Shown: positions 1 through 9,071, numbered from the stretch's first letter. The stretch: 21,166 nt of DNA from Bacteroidales bacterium UBA6267 (GCA_002440745.1 DJVB01000016.1:1-21166); one strand, 5' to 3'. Notes: a model not told the origin generated them from the sequence alone. Program-made: numbers and translations.

Positions 1-16
1 AAATTTTAATGGGACA

Positions 17-1204
17 CTAATGCTTTTTAATCATAACCAATCCGGTGTAATCAAAACCTTCTACATTGATAAACTCATCATAATCTGTGGGAAGAAAATT
101 ATTCCCTTGAGCATTGAGGAGCCCGAATTTTTTATCTCGAACCACATTTGCAAAACCAAAATCTTCCAACTCCATTACTTCAATTTGATCATAAATGGTT
201 GGTGTAATTTCCTCCAAATTGGTATTAAGCAAACCGAAACGTTGGCTAATTTTTCCAACCGAATCGGGAAAATCTCTCGCAACCAAGATATAATCGCTGT
301 AGTCGTTTTCGATATAATCATAGTTGCCTACTAAGAAACGTTTTCCTTTTTTATCAATCAGGAAAAGGCTTTTATCATCCTGAGCCACAGCATAATGATT
401 ATTAAAATCGTAGGCATCATCGTAAATAAAATCCAAAACCATTTTTCCATTTTTATCCACATAACCATATTTACCTGATAACTTGGCTAATGATAAACCT
501 TCGGAAGCAAAGTTAAGCTCTTCAAACTGCAAATCAATCGTCCATTTTCCGCCAACGGCCATCATCCCATATTTGCCATCTTTCTTAACGATTACCTTAT
601 TATTATAAATTTGCGACACCGAAGCAAACTCTATTGGAATCACCTCCTTATTTGAAGCATCAATATATCCATGAAGACCGTTTATAGCCACTTTGAGATA
701 TTTTGAGTAAAAGTTTGTTTGCATAAAGTCGTAAACCAAAGGCACAGAAAACTGACCTTTGGAGTTCAAAACGCCATGCTTTTCATCTTTAATGAGCAAA
801 AGGTGATTATTCCATACCTCCATTTTTTGAAAAGAAAGAGGCAAAAGTTCGGAGCCATCAGCATTCAATAATCCATAAATTCCTTTTTCAGTATAGTATT
901 TTCTCTCCCCTTGAAACACTATAAAATACTGAGAATATCTTCTAATATAGTCATAATTTGGCTTAATAATTTGCTTGCCGGTTTTGTCCATCACACCAAA
1001 TTTTTTGTTCAATCTGAAAAAGGCCAATCCGTTTTTGTCGAAATCGTAAATATTATCATAAAGCGGTTGAACCAAGGTATCACCCTTTTTCGACAAAAGG
1101 CCATATTTTCCGGTAGCTGATTGAAAAGTTTTAGTTTTTTGACTGAAAGAAACTGAAGTCAAAAGAGAAAATAGCGCAAGAAAGAAAATAAATTTTAAAA
1201 ACAT
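17..1204 (-). CDS. Exported WG-repeat (beta-hairpin repeat) protein
   Basis: A 395-residue protein with an N-terminal signal peptide (about residues 1-21, ending SVSFSQ), so it is probably periplasmic or surface-exposed. The rest is made of about nine or ten WG-type repeats, each starting with a motif such as KYGLL, KFGVM, KHGVL, LHGYI, KYGYV or RFGLL. These are followed by a short turn (KKGD, KTGK, NADG, KNGK) and a hydrophobic strand that often ends in YD. WG repeats are common in Bacteroidota; their molecular function is not established, although binding roles are assumed. There is no catalytic domain. The start is the ATG that begins the signal peptide, with a TAnnTTTG-type element 40 nt upstream. 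It lies downstream of the SpoIIE-sensor gene on the same strand but 133 bp away, with its own candidate promoter, so it is likely a separate unit. Family call is firm; function is unknown. Confidence 0.9.
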   Translation of the reverse strand: MFLKFIFFLALFSLLTSVSFSQKTKTFQSATGKYGLLSKKGDTLVQPLYDNIYDFDKNGLAFFRLNKKFGVMDKTGKQIIKPNYDYIRRYSQYFIVFQGERKYYTEKGIYGLLNADGSELLPLSFQKMEVWNNHLLLIKDEKHGVLNSKGQFSVPLVYDFMQTNFYSKYLKVAINGLHGYIDASNKEVIPIEFASVSQIYNNKVIVKKDGKYGMMAVGGKWTIDLQFEELNFASEGLSLAKLSGKYGYVDKNGKMVLDFIYDDAYDFNNHYAVAQDDKSLFLIDKKGKRFLVGNYDYIENDYSDYILVARDFPDSVGKISQRFGLLNTNLEEITPTIYDQIEVMELEDFGFANVVRDKKFGLLNAQGNNFLPTDYDEFINVEGFDYTGLVMIKKH

Positions 1205-1244
1205 AGCTCAGGATATTTAAGAAAATGAGAATTAGAACAATACG

Positions 1245-1252
1245 CAAAAATA
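1245..1252 (-). promoter_or_regulatory. Candidate -7 promoter element for the WG-repeat gene
   Basis: On the minus strand this reads TATTTTTG, matching the Bacteroidota -7 consensus TAnnTTTG, 40 nt before the ATG at 1204. No TTG at the usual 17-23 nt spacing upstream was found (a TTTG lies only 12 nt away), so the call rests on the -7 match and position. Confidence 0.4.
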
Positions 1253-1337
1253 ACTAAGATTTGCCAAACGACTAATAACTAATCAGGAGGTAAAGTATAA
1301 TTTATAACATGCGAAAAAGTTTCAGGTTAGCTGTCTG

Positions 1338-4300
1338 TTAAAATTTGAGGCCAATTATAGTAATATCATCCACTTGAGGAAAAACAAACTCTTGCAAATC
1401 ATCCTTCCAAATTCTCCATTGTACAAGCTGATTTTCAATCATTTCAGCTTGAATTTCCATAGAAAGAGTCGCATTACTAAGTAACAAATTACGGAAAGCT
1501 TTAATCATAAACTTTTTACCTTGTGGCCCACCAAATTGGTCAACAAAGCCATCTGAAAAAAGGTATATTTGATCGCCTGCTTGTAATTTAAATTTCTGCG
1601 AAGCAAAAGGTTTCATTCGCTCTGAAATTGCAATCGGCATTTTGTCGGGCTTAATTTCATAGAGTTTAAAATGGCTATTAATCTCAATATCAAATATTTT
1701 CATCTCAGGATTGGAAGGGAAAAAAGGTTTTTGAGACGAAATAATGAATAATGGATTATTAGCCCCTGCCCATGTTATTTCGCCTGTAGAAAGATGAATA
1801 GAACAAAGCGAAATATCCATTCCATCCTTAACCGAATCGTTACCCATACTAATTTCTTCATCCTGTTTTAGGGACTCTATAACCCCCTTACGCAAACTAT
1901 TCAATATTTCACCTGCATCAACAATACCTTCTTTTCCCACAATATCGTTGAGAAGAGAAACCCCAAGCATGCTCATAAAAGCACCAGGTACACCATGACC
2001 TGTACAATCAGCAGCCGTAACAATCAAATAATCAGACGATTTACGAGCCCAATAAAAATCACCACTGACTACGTCTCGAGGCTTGAAGAAGATGAAATAG
2101 TCCTTGATTCGAGGCTGTTGAATTTCTGCTGAAGGTAAGACCGCCGATTGAATTCGCTGAGCATATTTAATACTTGCGCGAATTTCGTCATGAGCCTCAG
2201 TGATTAAATCGCGTTGTTTTTCGATTTCATCTTTCTGAGCTACAATTTCTCGTGTACGCTCCTTTATTATGGCTTCCAACTGCTTATTCTTTTGTTTCAA
2301 ACGATATACATAGGCGCGAGTTATCAAAACAACCAATAAAACAAAACCTAACAAATACAACCCGTAGGCCCACCATGTACGATACCAAGGAGACAAAATT
2401 GATATTCTAACTTCTTGAATATCACTTACTTTTCCAAATATATTCTTAGCTCTTACTTTGAAAACATAATCCCCTTCCCTTACTTGTTTATACTCCGCAA
2501 AAGACAAATCTGACCAATCTGACCAGTCGGAATCATAGTTTTCGAGCATATAGGAATATTCAGAAGAAAAACCATTAATATTGAAAATGGAAGAAAAATT
2601 AAACCGGAAACTATTTGAAGAATAAGCAATTACATTAGGTTGATCTAAAAAAATCCGAGATTTAAGTAATGAATCTGGGAGCAAAATTAGATTGTCGATA
2701 CGAATATCAGGAGCCGGAATTTGATTTTGGTTCAGATTTACATTCATCACCGTAATTCCCTGATTAGAAGCAATCCACAAACGATTATCGGAATCAAGAG
2801 TGAGATCGTTCAATTTACCGACATTTAATGCCTTAAAAGCATCATTATACAAATTTCCTTTCTTATCGAGTTGCGCAATTTGGCCATTATGGATTAAAAA
2901 ATCGGCAAAAGTACCGGCGGCGGCATCTAAAACAATACTACGTTCGATAGCCGAATTGGGATGAGGTACAAATATTAAATCACCCTGGTTTTCAGAGGCC
3001 TGCATAGTTGAATCGGTGTAGATAACCCAAACGCCGGAGGGCATTCCAAAGGCTGGCGAATTTTGCAAGCGGAAAGGCACAATATAATGACCTTCTTCCC
3101 CGTCAACCATTGAAATATGCTGAGGTTCACCACTTAAATCTCTGTTTAATTCAAGCAGCCATAGCCCCTCACTGAATGTTCCTAACCAGAGTCTGTCCAT
3201 ACCGGAGCTTTCCGAAATCAGGAGCGACTTAAGCACATTAAGACTAAAATCGCCATAAGGTTTTAACGGTTTCCGCAACGACTTTTCATCAAGAACAAAA
3301 AAACCATTATTTCCGGTTATATAGAGTCGGTGAAACGATTCTGAAAAGTCGATAGAACGCACGTCTGCCTGAAGTAATTTTTCAACCGATTCATTTTTAA
3401 GAAGATAAAGAGATGAAGTTGTCCCGATAAATAATCCATAAGGCGTAGCACATAGAGCGGTTAGATTATCCTTAAGTCCGGCTACACTTTCAAAAACAAA
3501 AGCATTGCGATTATATCTAAATAAGCCGGAAGTAGTTCCGACAAATATTTCATCATCATACAGTTCCACAAATTTGGCACTTCCGGGCAAAGCAGATTGT
3601 TCGTCATCCAAAAAGAAGGACTGTTCGGAAGCATAATTAACGAACGAAATTCCATTATTTGTAGCAAGCCAAAGATTTTCAAACTGGTCCTGATGCAACC
3701 ATTTCACATCATTATCGCTAATTCCTGACTGCAGATTAATCATTTCATGAACCCGCCCTTTCCCATCAATAATGATAACACCATTAGAAGCCGTTGTCAG
3801 ACCAAAATATCCATTACTAAGAGGAAATCCTCCCATAACTTCCTGTTGAACAATATAATAATCATTATGAGCTTTATGTTTCACAATTAGGTTTTCGGTT
3901 GGGAGATAATAAAAATAACCCAGCGTTTGACTCACTAACAAGATGCTGTCGGGATTGGTTTGGAGCATAGCAAAAATGCCATCATTCAGAAAAACTTCGC
4001 CACCGTTTATTTTCTGGAAACTTTGACCATCAAATCGCATCAGTCCAAATGCCCGATCACGAGCAAAAATCTGATTTTGAACCGAAAAGGCCAAATGAAA
4101 GGAATGCTGGGGCAAGACTGTGGTGAGACTATCTGCCACAGGACTATAAAAAAACATCGCCTCTTGAGTAAAAAAAACCAACTGATTTTGATAAGGCAAA
4201 ACACGCCAGACTTGCGTAAAATAACGATCTATCTCAGGCAATTTATCTTTAAGCGAAACTGCAACCCAATCACCGTTTGCTCCTGAGGATAGATAACCAA

Positions 4301-4604
4301 AATCACCTGAGCCTCCCCAATAAATCGTATCCCCTTCGACATAATGTAAAGCGCTGATATACTGCGAATTTTCGGGAGTGGCAATATTCGACCATTTTTC
4401 ACCATTATAACTCAAAATACAGTTGTAATTTCCGAAGTAAAGAACCCCCTGATTATCCTCACAAATCGACCAATTTTGAGCGTTTTTTTGATAAACATCC
4501 TGCGAGAAATTTTCCACATACTTTTTTAGAACCGAAGGGAAGTTTTCTTGACTGTATATTATTGAAAAACAGAATATTAATACTAAAATAAGGAGAATTC
4601 TCAC
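1338..4604 (-). CDS. Two-component-type propeller sensor with Y_Y_Y domain and SpoIIE/PP2C serine phosphatase output
   Basis: A 1088-residue membrane sensor-phosphatase. A signal peptide (about 1-18, ending IIYSQ) precedes a periplasmic beta-propeller (about 40-620) of the reg_prop kind, with repeats such as WLATNNGISF and LWIASNQGITV. A Y_Y_Y Ig-like domain follows (about 660-730, YMLENYDSDWSDW), then one membrane helix (about 745-765), a coiled coil (about 770-830) and a cytoplasmic SpoIIE-type PP2C phosphatase (about 835-1088). The metal-binding aspartates of the family are present: D849 in GDFYWA, D866 in ADCTGHG, D1018 in FSDGF and the DD at 1079-1080 in DDITII. In this family the phosphatase usually acts on a phospho-serine protein such as an anti-sigma-factor antagonist; no such partner is in the window. 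The start is GTG, because no ATG precedes the signal peptide and an in-frame stop lies just upstream. It begins 18 bp after the FecR-like gene, so the two are probably co-transcribed. Ligand is unknown. Confidence 0.93.
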   Translation of the reverse strand: MRILLILVLIFCFSIIYSQENFPSVLKKYVENFSQDVYQKNAQNWSICEDNQGVLYFGNYNCILSYNGEKWSNIATPENSQYISALHYVEGDTIYWGGSGDFGYLSSGANGDWVAVSLKDKLPEIDRYFTQVWRVLPYQNQLVFFTQEAMFFYSPVADSLTTVLPQHSFHLAFSVQNQIFARDRAFGLMRFDGQSFQKINGGEVFLNDGIFAMLQTNPDSILLVSQTLGYFYYLPTENLIVKHKAHNDYYIVQQEVMGGFPLSNGYFGLTTASNGVIIIDGKGRVHEMINLQSGISDNDVKWLHQDQFENLWLATNNGISFVNYASEQSFFLDDEQSALPGSAKFVELYDDEIFVGTTSGLFRYNRNAFVFESVAGLKDNLTALCATPYGLFIGTTSSLYLLKNESVEKLLQADVRSIDFSESFHRLYITGNNGFFVLDEKSLRKPLKPYGDFSLNVLKSLLISESSGMDRLWLGTFSEGLWLLELNRDLSGEPQHISMVDGEEGHYIVPFRLQNSPAFGMPSGVWVIYTDSTMQASENQGDLIFVPHPNSAIERSIVLDAAAGTFADFLIHNGQIAQLDKKGNLYNDAFKALNVGKLNDLTLDSDNRLWIASNQGITVMNVNLNQNQIPAPDIRIDNLILLPDSLLKSRIFLDQPNVIAYSSNSFRFNFSSIFNINGFSSEYSYMLENYDSDWSDWSDLSFAEYKQVREGDYVFKVRAKNIFGKVSDIQEVRISILSPWYRTWWAYGLYLLGFVLLVVLITRAYVYRLKQKNKQLEAIIKERTREIVAQKDEIEKQRDLITEAHDEIRASIKYAQRIQSAVLPSAEIQQPRIKDYFIFFKPRDVVSGDFYWARKSSDYLIVTAADCTGHGVPGAFMSMLGVSLLNDIVGKEGIVDAGEILNSLRKGVIESLKQDEEISMGNDSVKDGMDISLCSIHLSTGEITWAGANNPLFIISSQKPFFPSNPEMKIFDIEINSHFKLYEIKPDKMPIAISERMKPFASQKFKLQAGDQIYLFSDGFVDQFGGPQGKKFMIKAFRNLLLSNATLSMEIQAEMIENQLVQWRIWKDDLQEFVFPQVDDITIIGLKF

Positions 4605-4606
4605 AA

Positions 4607-4638
4607 TCTTCGAAATTTGGGATTATTCTTCGAAATTT
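4607..4638. repeat. 12-bp direct repeat across a gene junction
   Basis: The sequence TCTTCGAAATTT occurs at 4607-4618 and again at 4627-4638, exactly 20 bp apart. Each copy contains the palindrome TTCGAA. The right copy encodes the last residues of the FecR-like protein and the left copy lies just before the GTG start of the sensor-phosphatase. It may be a small duplication or a binding or processing site. Confidence 0.5.
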
Positions 4639-5417
4639 TTATCAAACCAAACTTTGATATTTTCGCTGTTTGTTTTTCCATAAGCATCTTGAATATAGCC
4701 ATTTACGAAGTCGAACTTAGTTTTGTCGTAATCTTTTGGCAGGGTAGTTAACAATAATTCCACCTCCTTCTTAAGCTCTTGAAGATCAGGAAAGACCGGA
4801 TAAAAACTATCCGAAATACTGGACGTTGTGATATTATCGTTCACCTTGGAATAATACATGAGATGCATTTCGGTAATATCCTCATTATTAATGGGTTTGC
4901 CGTCCACACGAAGAAGCGAATCCTTATGAATCATCAAAGTATCGGCGTGATGAAAGAGCTTTTTATTTATCGGTTCGCCCTTATAAACTATGCGAACAAA
5001 GAAAAACTGCGTGTCGTTTTGAGGAAAAACCTGAGGATTAATAGGAATTTTAAGCGTTTCGAGGATTACATATTTCCCTTGAAAATGATTTTTCACATCG
5101 AGACGCTGAAGCAAGGAGCCACTGCGAGAGCTAATATTTCCCATCGAAGGACTCATAGAAGCCTTTACAGAGGCTTCACCGGTTGAAGCATTTTCAAGAA
5201 TCATCCGCTTGCCTGCATCTGCATCGACTACCACAGCCCGCGCCCCCTGAGTAAGATAGTTGAGTTTGTCGTCTGTTTTAAGGCCGCTTCCCCTATCGAG
5301 CAACTGCTTATTGCTCATCTTTTGAATTTTTCCATTAACATGTATTACTTTATAGTTTTGACTATAAGCTACTTGAATAAAGAAAAACAGCAGAAAGGAT
5401 AGTGTAAATAATTTCAT
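4623..5417 (-). CDS. Exported FecR-like domain protein of unknown function
   Basis: A 264-residue exported protein with a clear signal peptide (about 1-19, ending VAYSQ). Residues about 22-75 follow the pattern of a FecR-type small beta domain: VNGKIQ, then RGSGLKTDDKL, then a run around QGARAVVVDADAGKRMIL. This fold occurs in periplasmic sensors of extracellular polymers or iron-sigma systems. The middle (about 105-200) is a mixed segment I do not recognise, and the C terminus (about 210-264) looks helical and charged. There is no membrane helix after the signal peptide and no catalytic motif. It is the first gene of a likely operon with the sensor-phosphatase (18-bp gap). It is transcribed divergently from the TPR-CHAT gene across a 139-bp shared region. 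It could provide an envelope input to either neighbour, but that is inference. The FecR resemblance is by pattern only and should be tested by a profile search. Confidence 0.8.
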   Translation of the reverse strand: MKLFTLSFLLFFFIQVAYSQNYKVIHVNGKIQKMSNKQLLDRGSGLKTDDKLNYLTQGARAVVVDADAGKRMILENASTGEASVKASMSPSMGNISSRSGSLLQRLDVKNHFQGKYVILETLKIPINPQVFPQNDTQFFFVRIVYKGEPINKKLFHHADTLMIHKDSLLRVDGKPINNEDITEMHLMYYSKVNDNITTSSISDSFYPVFPDLQELKKEVELLLTTLPKDYDKTKFDFVNGYIQDAYGKTNSENIKVWFDKNFEE

Positions 5418-5442
5418 AAGGCTTAGGATTGAATTAGTTGCA

Positions 5443-5450
5443 CAAATATA
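5443..5450 (-). promoter_or_regulatory. Candidate -7 promoter element for the FecR-like/SpoIIE operon
   Basis: On the minus strand this reads TATATTTG, an exact TAnnTTTG match, 25 nt before the ATG at 5417 in the 139-bp divergent region. The nearest upstream TTG is only 13 nt away, shorter than usual. No equally good element was found for the divergent CHAT gene; the closest is a degenerate TAATTTTA shortly before its ATG. Confidence 0.45.
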
Positions 5451-5556
5451 AAAATAGTTTAGACAAGTAAAGAAAAAACTTTCTCGAAACTACTCAAAGA
5501 AAATCAATTTATACTAATTTTACAGATTATTACGAATCTCAAACCATTAAAAAGCC

Positions 5557-8343
5557 ATGAAAGTATTATCAAAATTATTCATTTTCACATTGATTATTTC
5601 TATAGGATTTCAAGGTAATTGTCAAGATTTTAAATCCATTGAAAAGGGGATACAACAGTACGAGAAAGGAAAATATGAGAAGTCGAATTATTATCTGATA
5701 AATTCACTTCCGGGTGTGATTCAGGTATTTGGGGAAAATGACACCGCACTGCTGCCATTGATGTACTATTTTATTTCAACCAATTATTTCAATTTAGAAG
5801 ATTATAATAAGTCGAAAGTTTATGCAAAAAAGGCACTAAAAATTTATGATTTAAATAAGGAATACAAGAATTTTGACTACTTAGTTTTAAGCAGTCAAAA
5901 CTTAGGGGTAATTTTCGATAAATACGGATATTACCAACAATCGGCAAAATATTGGAAAGACGCATATCAATATGCTATCAAGGGGCCATTAGATGAAAAT
6001 TTGATTGAGCTTTCATACGGATTAGGCACTTCATTAGCAAATAGTGGAAATAATTTGGAGGCCGAAAAATATCTATTAGAATCCCTCCAACAAACAAAAG
6101 CCTTATATGGAAAAAAGAGTTTAAGATATGCTCAAACTGCCAATGCACTTGGAGTCTTATTTTTGGAGATGGGTAATTTTAGCAAGGCAGAAGAATTGGT
6201 AAAATCTTCTGTGGAAGTCAAAAAAGAACTATCAGGAGAGATGTCACATACGTATATTACCTCTTTGGGCAATCTTGCAATAATTTATCAAAAGATTGGA
6301 AAATATAAGGAGTCTGAAGATATTTATTTGAAAAACATCAACTTAGCCAAAACTGTTGTAGGTGAAAAGGATGCACTTTATGCCATCAATCTTTTCAATC
6401 TTGGTTATCTTTACTATGTGCAAAAGCAATTCAAAGAAGCAATCCTAAAGCAAGAATTGGCCTACTCGATAATTCTTGTAAATCAAGGGAAAACCCATCC
6501 CTATTACGCACCTGTGAGCAGTGGTTTAGGGCTCACATTTCTATATCTGAAAGACTATCACAAAGCGGCGTATTATTTACTTGAAGGCAAGATGATTCAA
6601 GAAAAAAAATTGGGCAAAAACCATGTAAACTATGCTGCAACTGTTTTCCATTTAGGAAAATGCTACGACAAAATGAATAAACCAGAGAAGGCAAAAGAGT
6701 ATTTCAAAGAAGCCATGACCATTTATTCGGACAACATTTTTAATAATTTTTCGCACCTTTCAGAAAAAGAGAAGGAAATGTATTTTACAACGAAAGCAGA
6801 TGAAATCAACGGTTTTTATGAATTTGCAGTCAGAAATTATCAGGACTTTCCAATATTAAAAGATGAAGTATTCAATAACATATTAAGAACCAAAGGCATT
6901 CTCCTTAAATCTTCCACCGCATTTCGCAACGCAGTGATTAATAGCAATAATCCTGAATTACAGAATACCTACGACAATTGGATTCAGTTGAAAAAAGAAA
7001 TTTCAAAACTAAATTCTCTTGAACTAAGCCAACGTAATTCAGACCCTTTACTACTCGAAAAAAAGGCTGATTCGCTTGAACGCTTACTCGCACAAAAGGT
7101 AGATATTTTTTCAAGTTTACAAAAGTTTAAAACCATTAGATGGGAGGAAATCCGTGATAACTTAAAAACAGACGAAGTTGCAATAGAGTTTTTAAGATAT
7201 AAAACTGCTGATGACAGCATTTTCTATTTGGCTTTAATCATAAACCAGAAATCGGAACATCCGGAATTGATTAAACTATTCGAAGAAAGTCAACTTGCTA
7301 AACTTATGAAAAATGGCTCAGGAGGTAATTTTCAATTGATTAATGGACTTTATGGTACAAAAGAAAAACCCAATCAATTTTTATATGATATCTTATGGAA
7401 GCCTCTTCTTCCCTACATTGAATCCGCAAAAACTATCTATTATTCACCGGATGGAATACTTCACAAAATTTCCCTTTCAGGAATATTGAAGTCAAAAAAT
7501 GTATTTCTCACTTCGATTTATAATCTCCAGTTTGTAAGCACTACAGCTACTTTGATTGAAAAAACCACGACAATATCCATTTCAGATTTAAAAGCAGGAA
7601 TATATGGCGGGGCAGATTTTGATTTGGGAGCAAAAACCCCAGCTGTTTGGTCATATTTACCGGGCACAAAAACGGAAGCGGAAAGCCTTTCTAAAACATT
7701 TGCAAAAGCTCAATATCAAGCAATCATCCATATTGGCAACGATGCGACTGAATACAATTTTAAAAACGAAGCAGCCAATCACAATCTACTCCACATAGCC
7801 ACTCATGGATTCTTTTTTCCGGATCCCGAAACGGTAAAGAAGGAGGAAATATTAACGTCAGAAAGCATTCCTGAAGCCTTGGCATTTAGGTCGGCAAGCG
7901 GCACTGTGGGCCAAAATCAATTTATTAACAACCCAAATCCCCTAATGCGCTCGGGATTGGTTTTAGCGGGAGCAAATGCAGTTTGGAATAGTGAAGTCCC
8001 AATTGAAGGGGAAGACGGAGTGCTTACCGCCCAAGAAGTAGCAAATTTAGATTTGCAGCACACATCTCTTGTGGTTTTATCGGCATGCGAGACAGGCTTA
8101 GGCGACATACGCGGAAGTGAAGGCGTTTATGGACTTCAGCGTGCTTTTAAAATGGCCGGAGCGAAATATCTGATAATGAGCCTTTGGCAGGTGCCTGACA
8201 AAGAAACTGCTGAATTTATGAAGCAATTCTACACCCTCTTGCTCAACGGTAAAGATATACGAGAAGCCTTTATTGACACACAAAAAATGATGGGTAATAA
8301 ATACGATCCCTATTTCTGGGCTGCATTTGTGTTGATTGAGTAA
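5557..8343 (+). CDS. Exported TPR-CHAT caspase-like protease
   Basis: A 928-residue protein with a signal peptide (about 1-22, IFTLIISIGFQGNCQ), a long tetratricopeptide array (about 30-400, TPR_12-like units such as ALGVLFLEMGNFSKAEELV), a helical linker (about 400-540) and a C-terminal CHAT domain (about 600-928). CHAT is a clan CD cysteine peptidase related to caspases and separase. The dyad is intact: H750 in the HIATHGFF motif and C844 in VVLSACETGLGD, with the usual downstream GSEGVYGLQRAF and SLWQVPD motifs. The TPR array is expected to bind a partner or substrate that controls the peptidase. Substrates are unknown. The cysteine near the signal-peptide end (GNCQ) is not a good lipobox, so lipoprotein status is doubtful. 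It is the only plus-strand gene here: divergent from the FecR-like operon and convergent, 23 bp apart, with the GldM-like gene. Domain assignment is secure; export and function are inferred. Confidence 0.94.
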   Translation: MKVLSKLFIFTLIISIGFQGNCQDFKSIEKGIQQYEKGKYEKSNYYLINSLPGVIQVFGENDTALLPLMYYFISTNYFNLEDYNKSKVYAKKALKIYDLNKEYKNFDYLVLSSQNLGVIFDKYGYYQQSAKYWKDAYQYAIKGPLDENLIELSYGLGTSLANSGNNLEAEKYLLESLQQTKALYGKKSLRYAQTANALGVLFLEMGNFSKAEELVKSSVEVKKELSGEMSHTYITSLGNLAIIYQKIGKYKESEDIYLKNINLAKTVVGEKDALYAINLFNLGYLYYVQKQFKEAILKQELAYSIILVNQGKTHPYYAPVSSGLGLTFLYLKDYHKAAYYLLEGKMIQEKKLGKNHVNYAATVFHLGKCYDKMNKPEKAKEYFKEAMTIYSDNIFNNFSHLSEKEKEMYFTTKADEINGFYEFAVRNYQDFPILKDEVFNNILRTKGILLKSSTAFRNAVINSNNPELQNTYDNWIQLKKEISKLNSLELSQRNSDPLLLEKKADSLERLLAQKVDIFSSLQKFKTIRWEEIRDNLKTDEVAIEFLRYKTADDSIFYLALIINQKSEHPELIKLFEESQLAKLMKNGSGGNFQLINGLYGTKEKPNQFLYDILWKPLLPYIESAKTIYYSPDGILHKISLSGILKSKNVFLTSIYNLQFVSTTATLIEKTTTISISDLKAGIYGGADFDLGAKTPAVWSYLPGTKTEAESLSKTFAKAQYQAIIHIGNDATEYNFKNEAANHNLLHIATHGFFFPDPETVKKEEILTSESIPEALAFRSASGTVGQNQFINNPNPLMRSGLVLAGANAVWNSEVPIEGEDGVLTAQEVANLDLQHTSLVVLSACETGLGDIRGSEGVYGLQRAFKMAGAKYLIMSLWQVPDKETAEFMKQFYTLLLNGKDIREAFIDTQKMMGNKYDPYFWAAFVLIE

Positions 8344-8366
8344 ATGACTAAATCAAGTTAATAGAT

Positions 8367-9035
8367 CTACTTAACAAAGAAACTTGCTCCGAGAGCTGCT
8401 TTCTTGCTCCCATCGGGTCCTTGCACAACTAAGTCCATAATGGTAACTTTAAAAGGTTTTTCGATTTTACTAAGTTTTTCTAAAACTGAATTAGGAATTT
8501 GACTACCATTAATTTTCTCCTTTACAAAATCTTCACCATCTTGATATAATAAACTGTAGCTTACTACATTATAAGAAACTTCAAAAATAAAATTTGGAAG
8601 CTCGACTAAGAGGTAGGGATGTGCCCTCAATTTTGCAAACAAAACTGTAGGCTCATCATCTAAAACCACTCCGGCAATACGCATTTCCGGCGATGGCAAA
8701 GGCAAAACTCTATAACGAAAATTTCCGTGCTCCGTTGTATCGTTTCCTTTCACCGAAAAAACCCTGAGACTAACTACCCTTGAACTTCCTGTTGGTACGA
8801 TTGTGTAATGGATGTCGTCCACTTGGTTGAGTTTGGCATCAGTTGCTATAAGTTGCACCAATTTGGCATCAACTCCTGCCACAGCCACCGAAATAGGATT
8901 CTCAAGTCCACGGTACAAAACATTCATCTTGTCAACCGAAACTACTGCTTGGGAATTTGCATTAAAAAATGCGGAAAGAATAACGACTACGAAAGCCATT
9001 TTAAGTACTAATAATAAATTACTTGATTTTTTCAT
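8367..9035 (-). CDS. Orphan GldM C-terminal-domain protein (third and fourth domains only)
   Basis: A 222-residue exported protein that looks like the C-terminal half of GldM. After a signal peptide (about 1-28, ending FFNANSQ) comes a GldM third-domain-like Ig fold (about 32-110) with the hallmark KMNVLYRGLENPISVAV. A fourth-domain-like part follows (about 112-222), starting FRYRVLPLPSP and ending with VQGPDGSKKAALGASFF. GldM itself is about 500 residues, with an N-terminal membrane helix driven by GldL, and reaches into the periplasm to the GldK/GldN ring. The helix and first two domains are absent here, so it cannot be the motor subunit. It may be a free periplasmic adaptor. The chosen start is ATG at 9035; an in-frame TTG lies two codons upstream. 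It has a good candidate promoter and is convergent with the CHAT gene. The role as adaptor is inference. Confidence 0.88.
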   Translation of the reverse strand: MKKSSNLLLVLKMAFVVVILSAFFNANSQAVVSVDKMNVLYRGLENPISVAVAGVDAKLVQLIATDAKLNQVDDIHYTIVPTGSSRVVSLRVFSVKGNDTTEHGNFRYRVLPLPSPEMRIAGVVLDDEPTVLFAKLRAHPYLLVELPNFIFEVSYNVVSYSLLYQDGEDFVKEKINGSQIPNSVLEKLSKIEKPFKVTIMDLVVQGPDGSKKAALGASFFVK

Positions 9036-9063
9036 ATTCAATGTTTTATGTGATTATAAGTGG

Positions 9064-9071
9064 CAAATGTA
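9064..9071 (-). promoter_or_regulatory. Candidate promoter for the GldM-like gene
   Basis: The minus strand reads TACATTTG, an exact TAnnTTTG match, 28 nt before the ATG at 9035. A TTG (9095-9097) lies 23 nt upstream of it, within the spacing reported for Flavobacterium promoters. This is the best promoter candidate in the window. Confidence 0.5.

Noticed and set aside
8357..8375. Imperfect palindrome (GTTAATAGATCTACTTAAC) between the convergent CHAT and GldM-like genes, considered as a bidirectional terminator
   Set aside because: The stem is almost all A/T with a bulge and a 4-nt loop, overlaps a stop codon and has no T tract; too weak to call.
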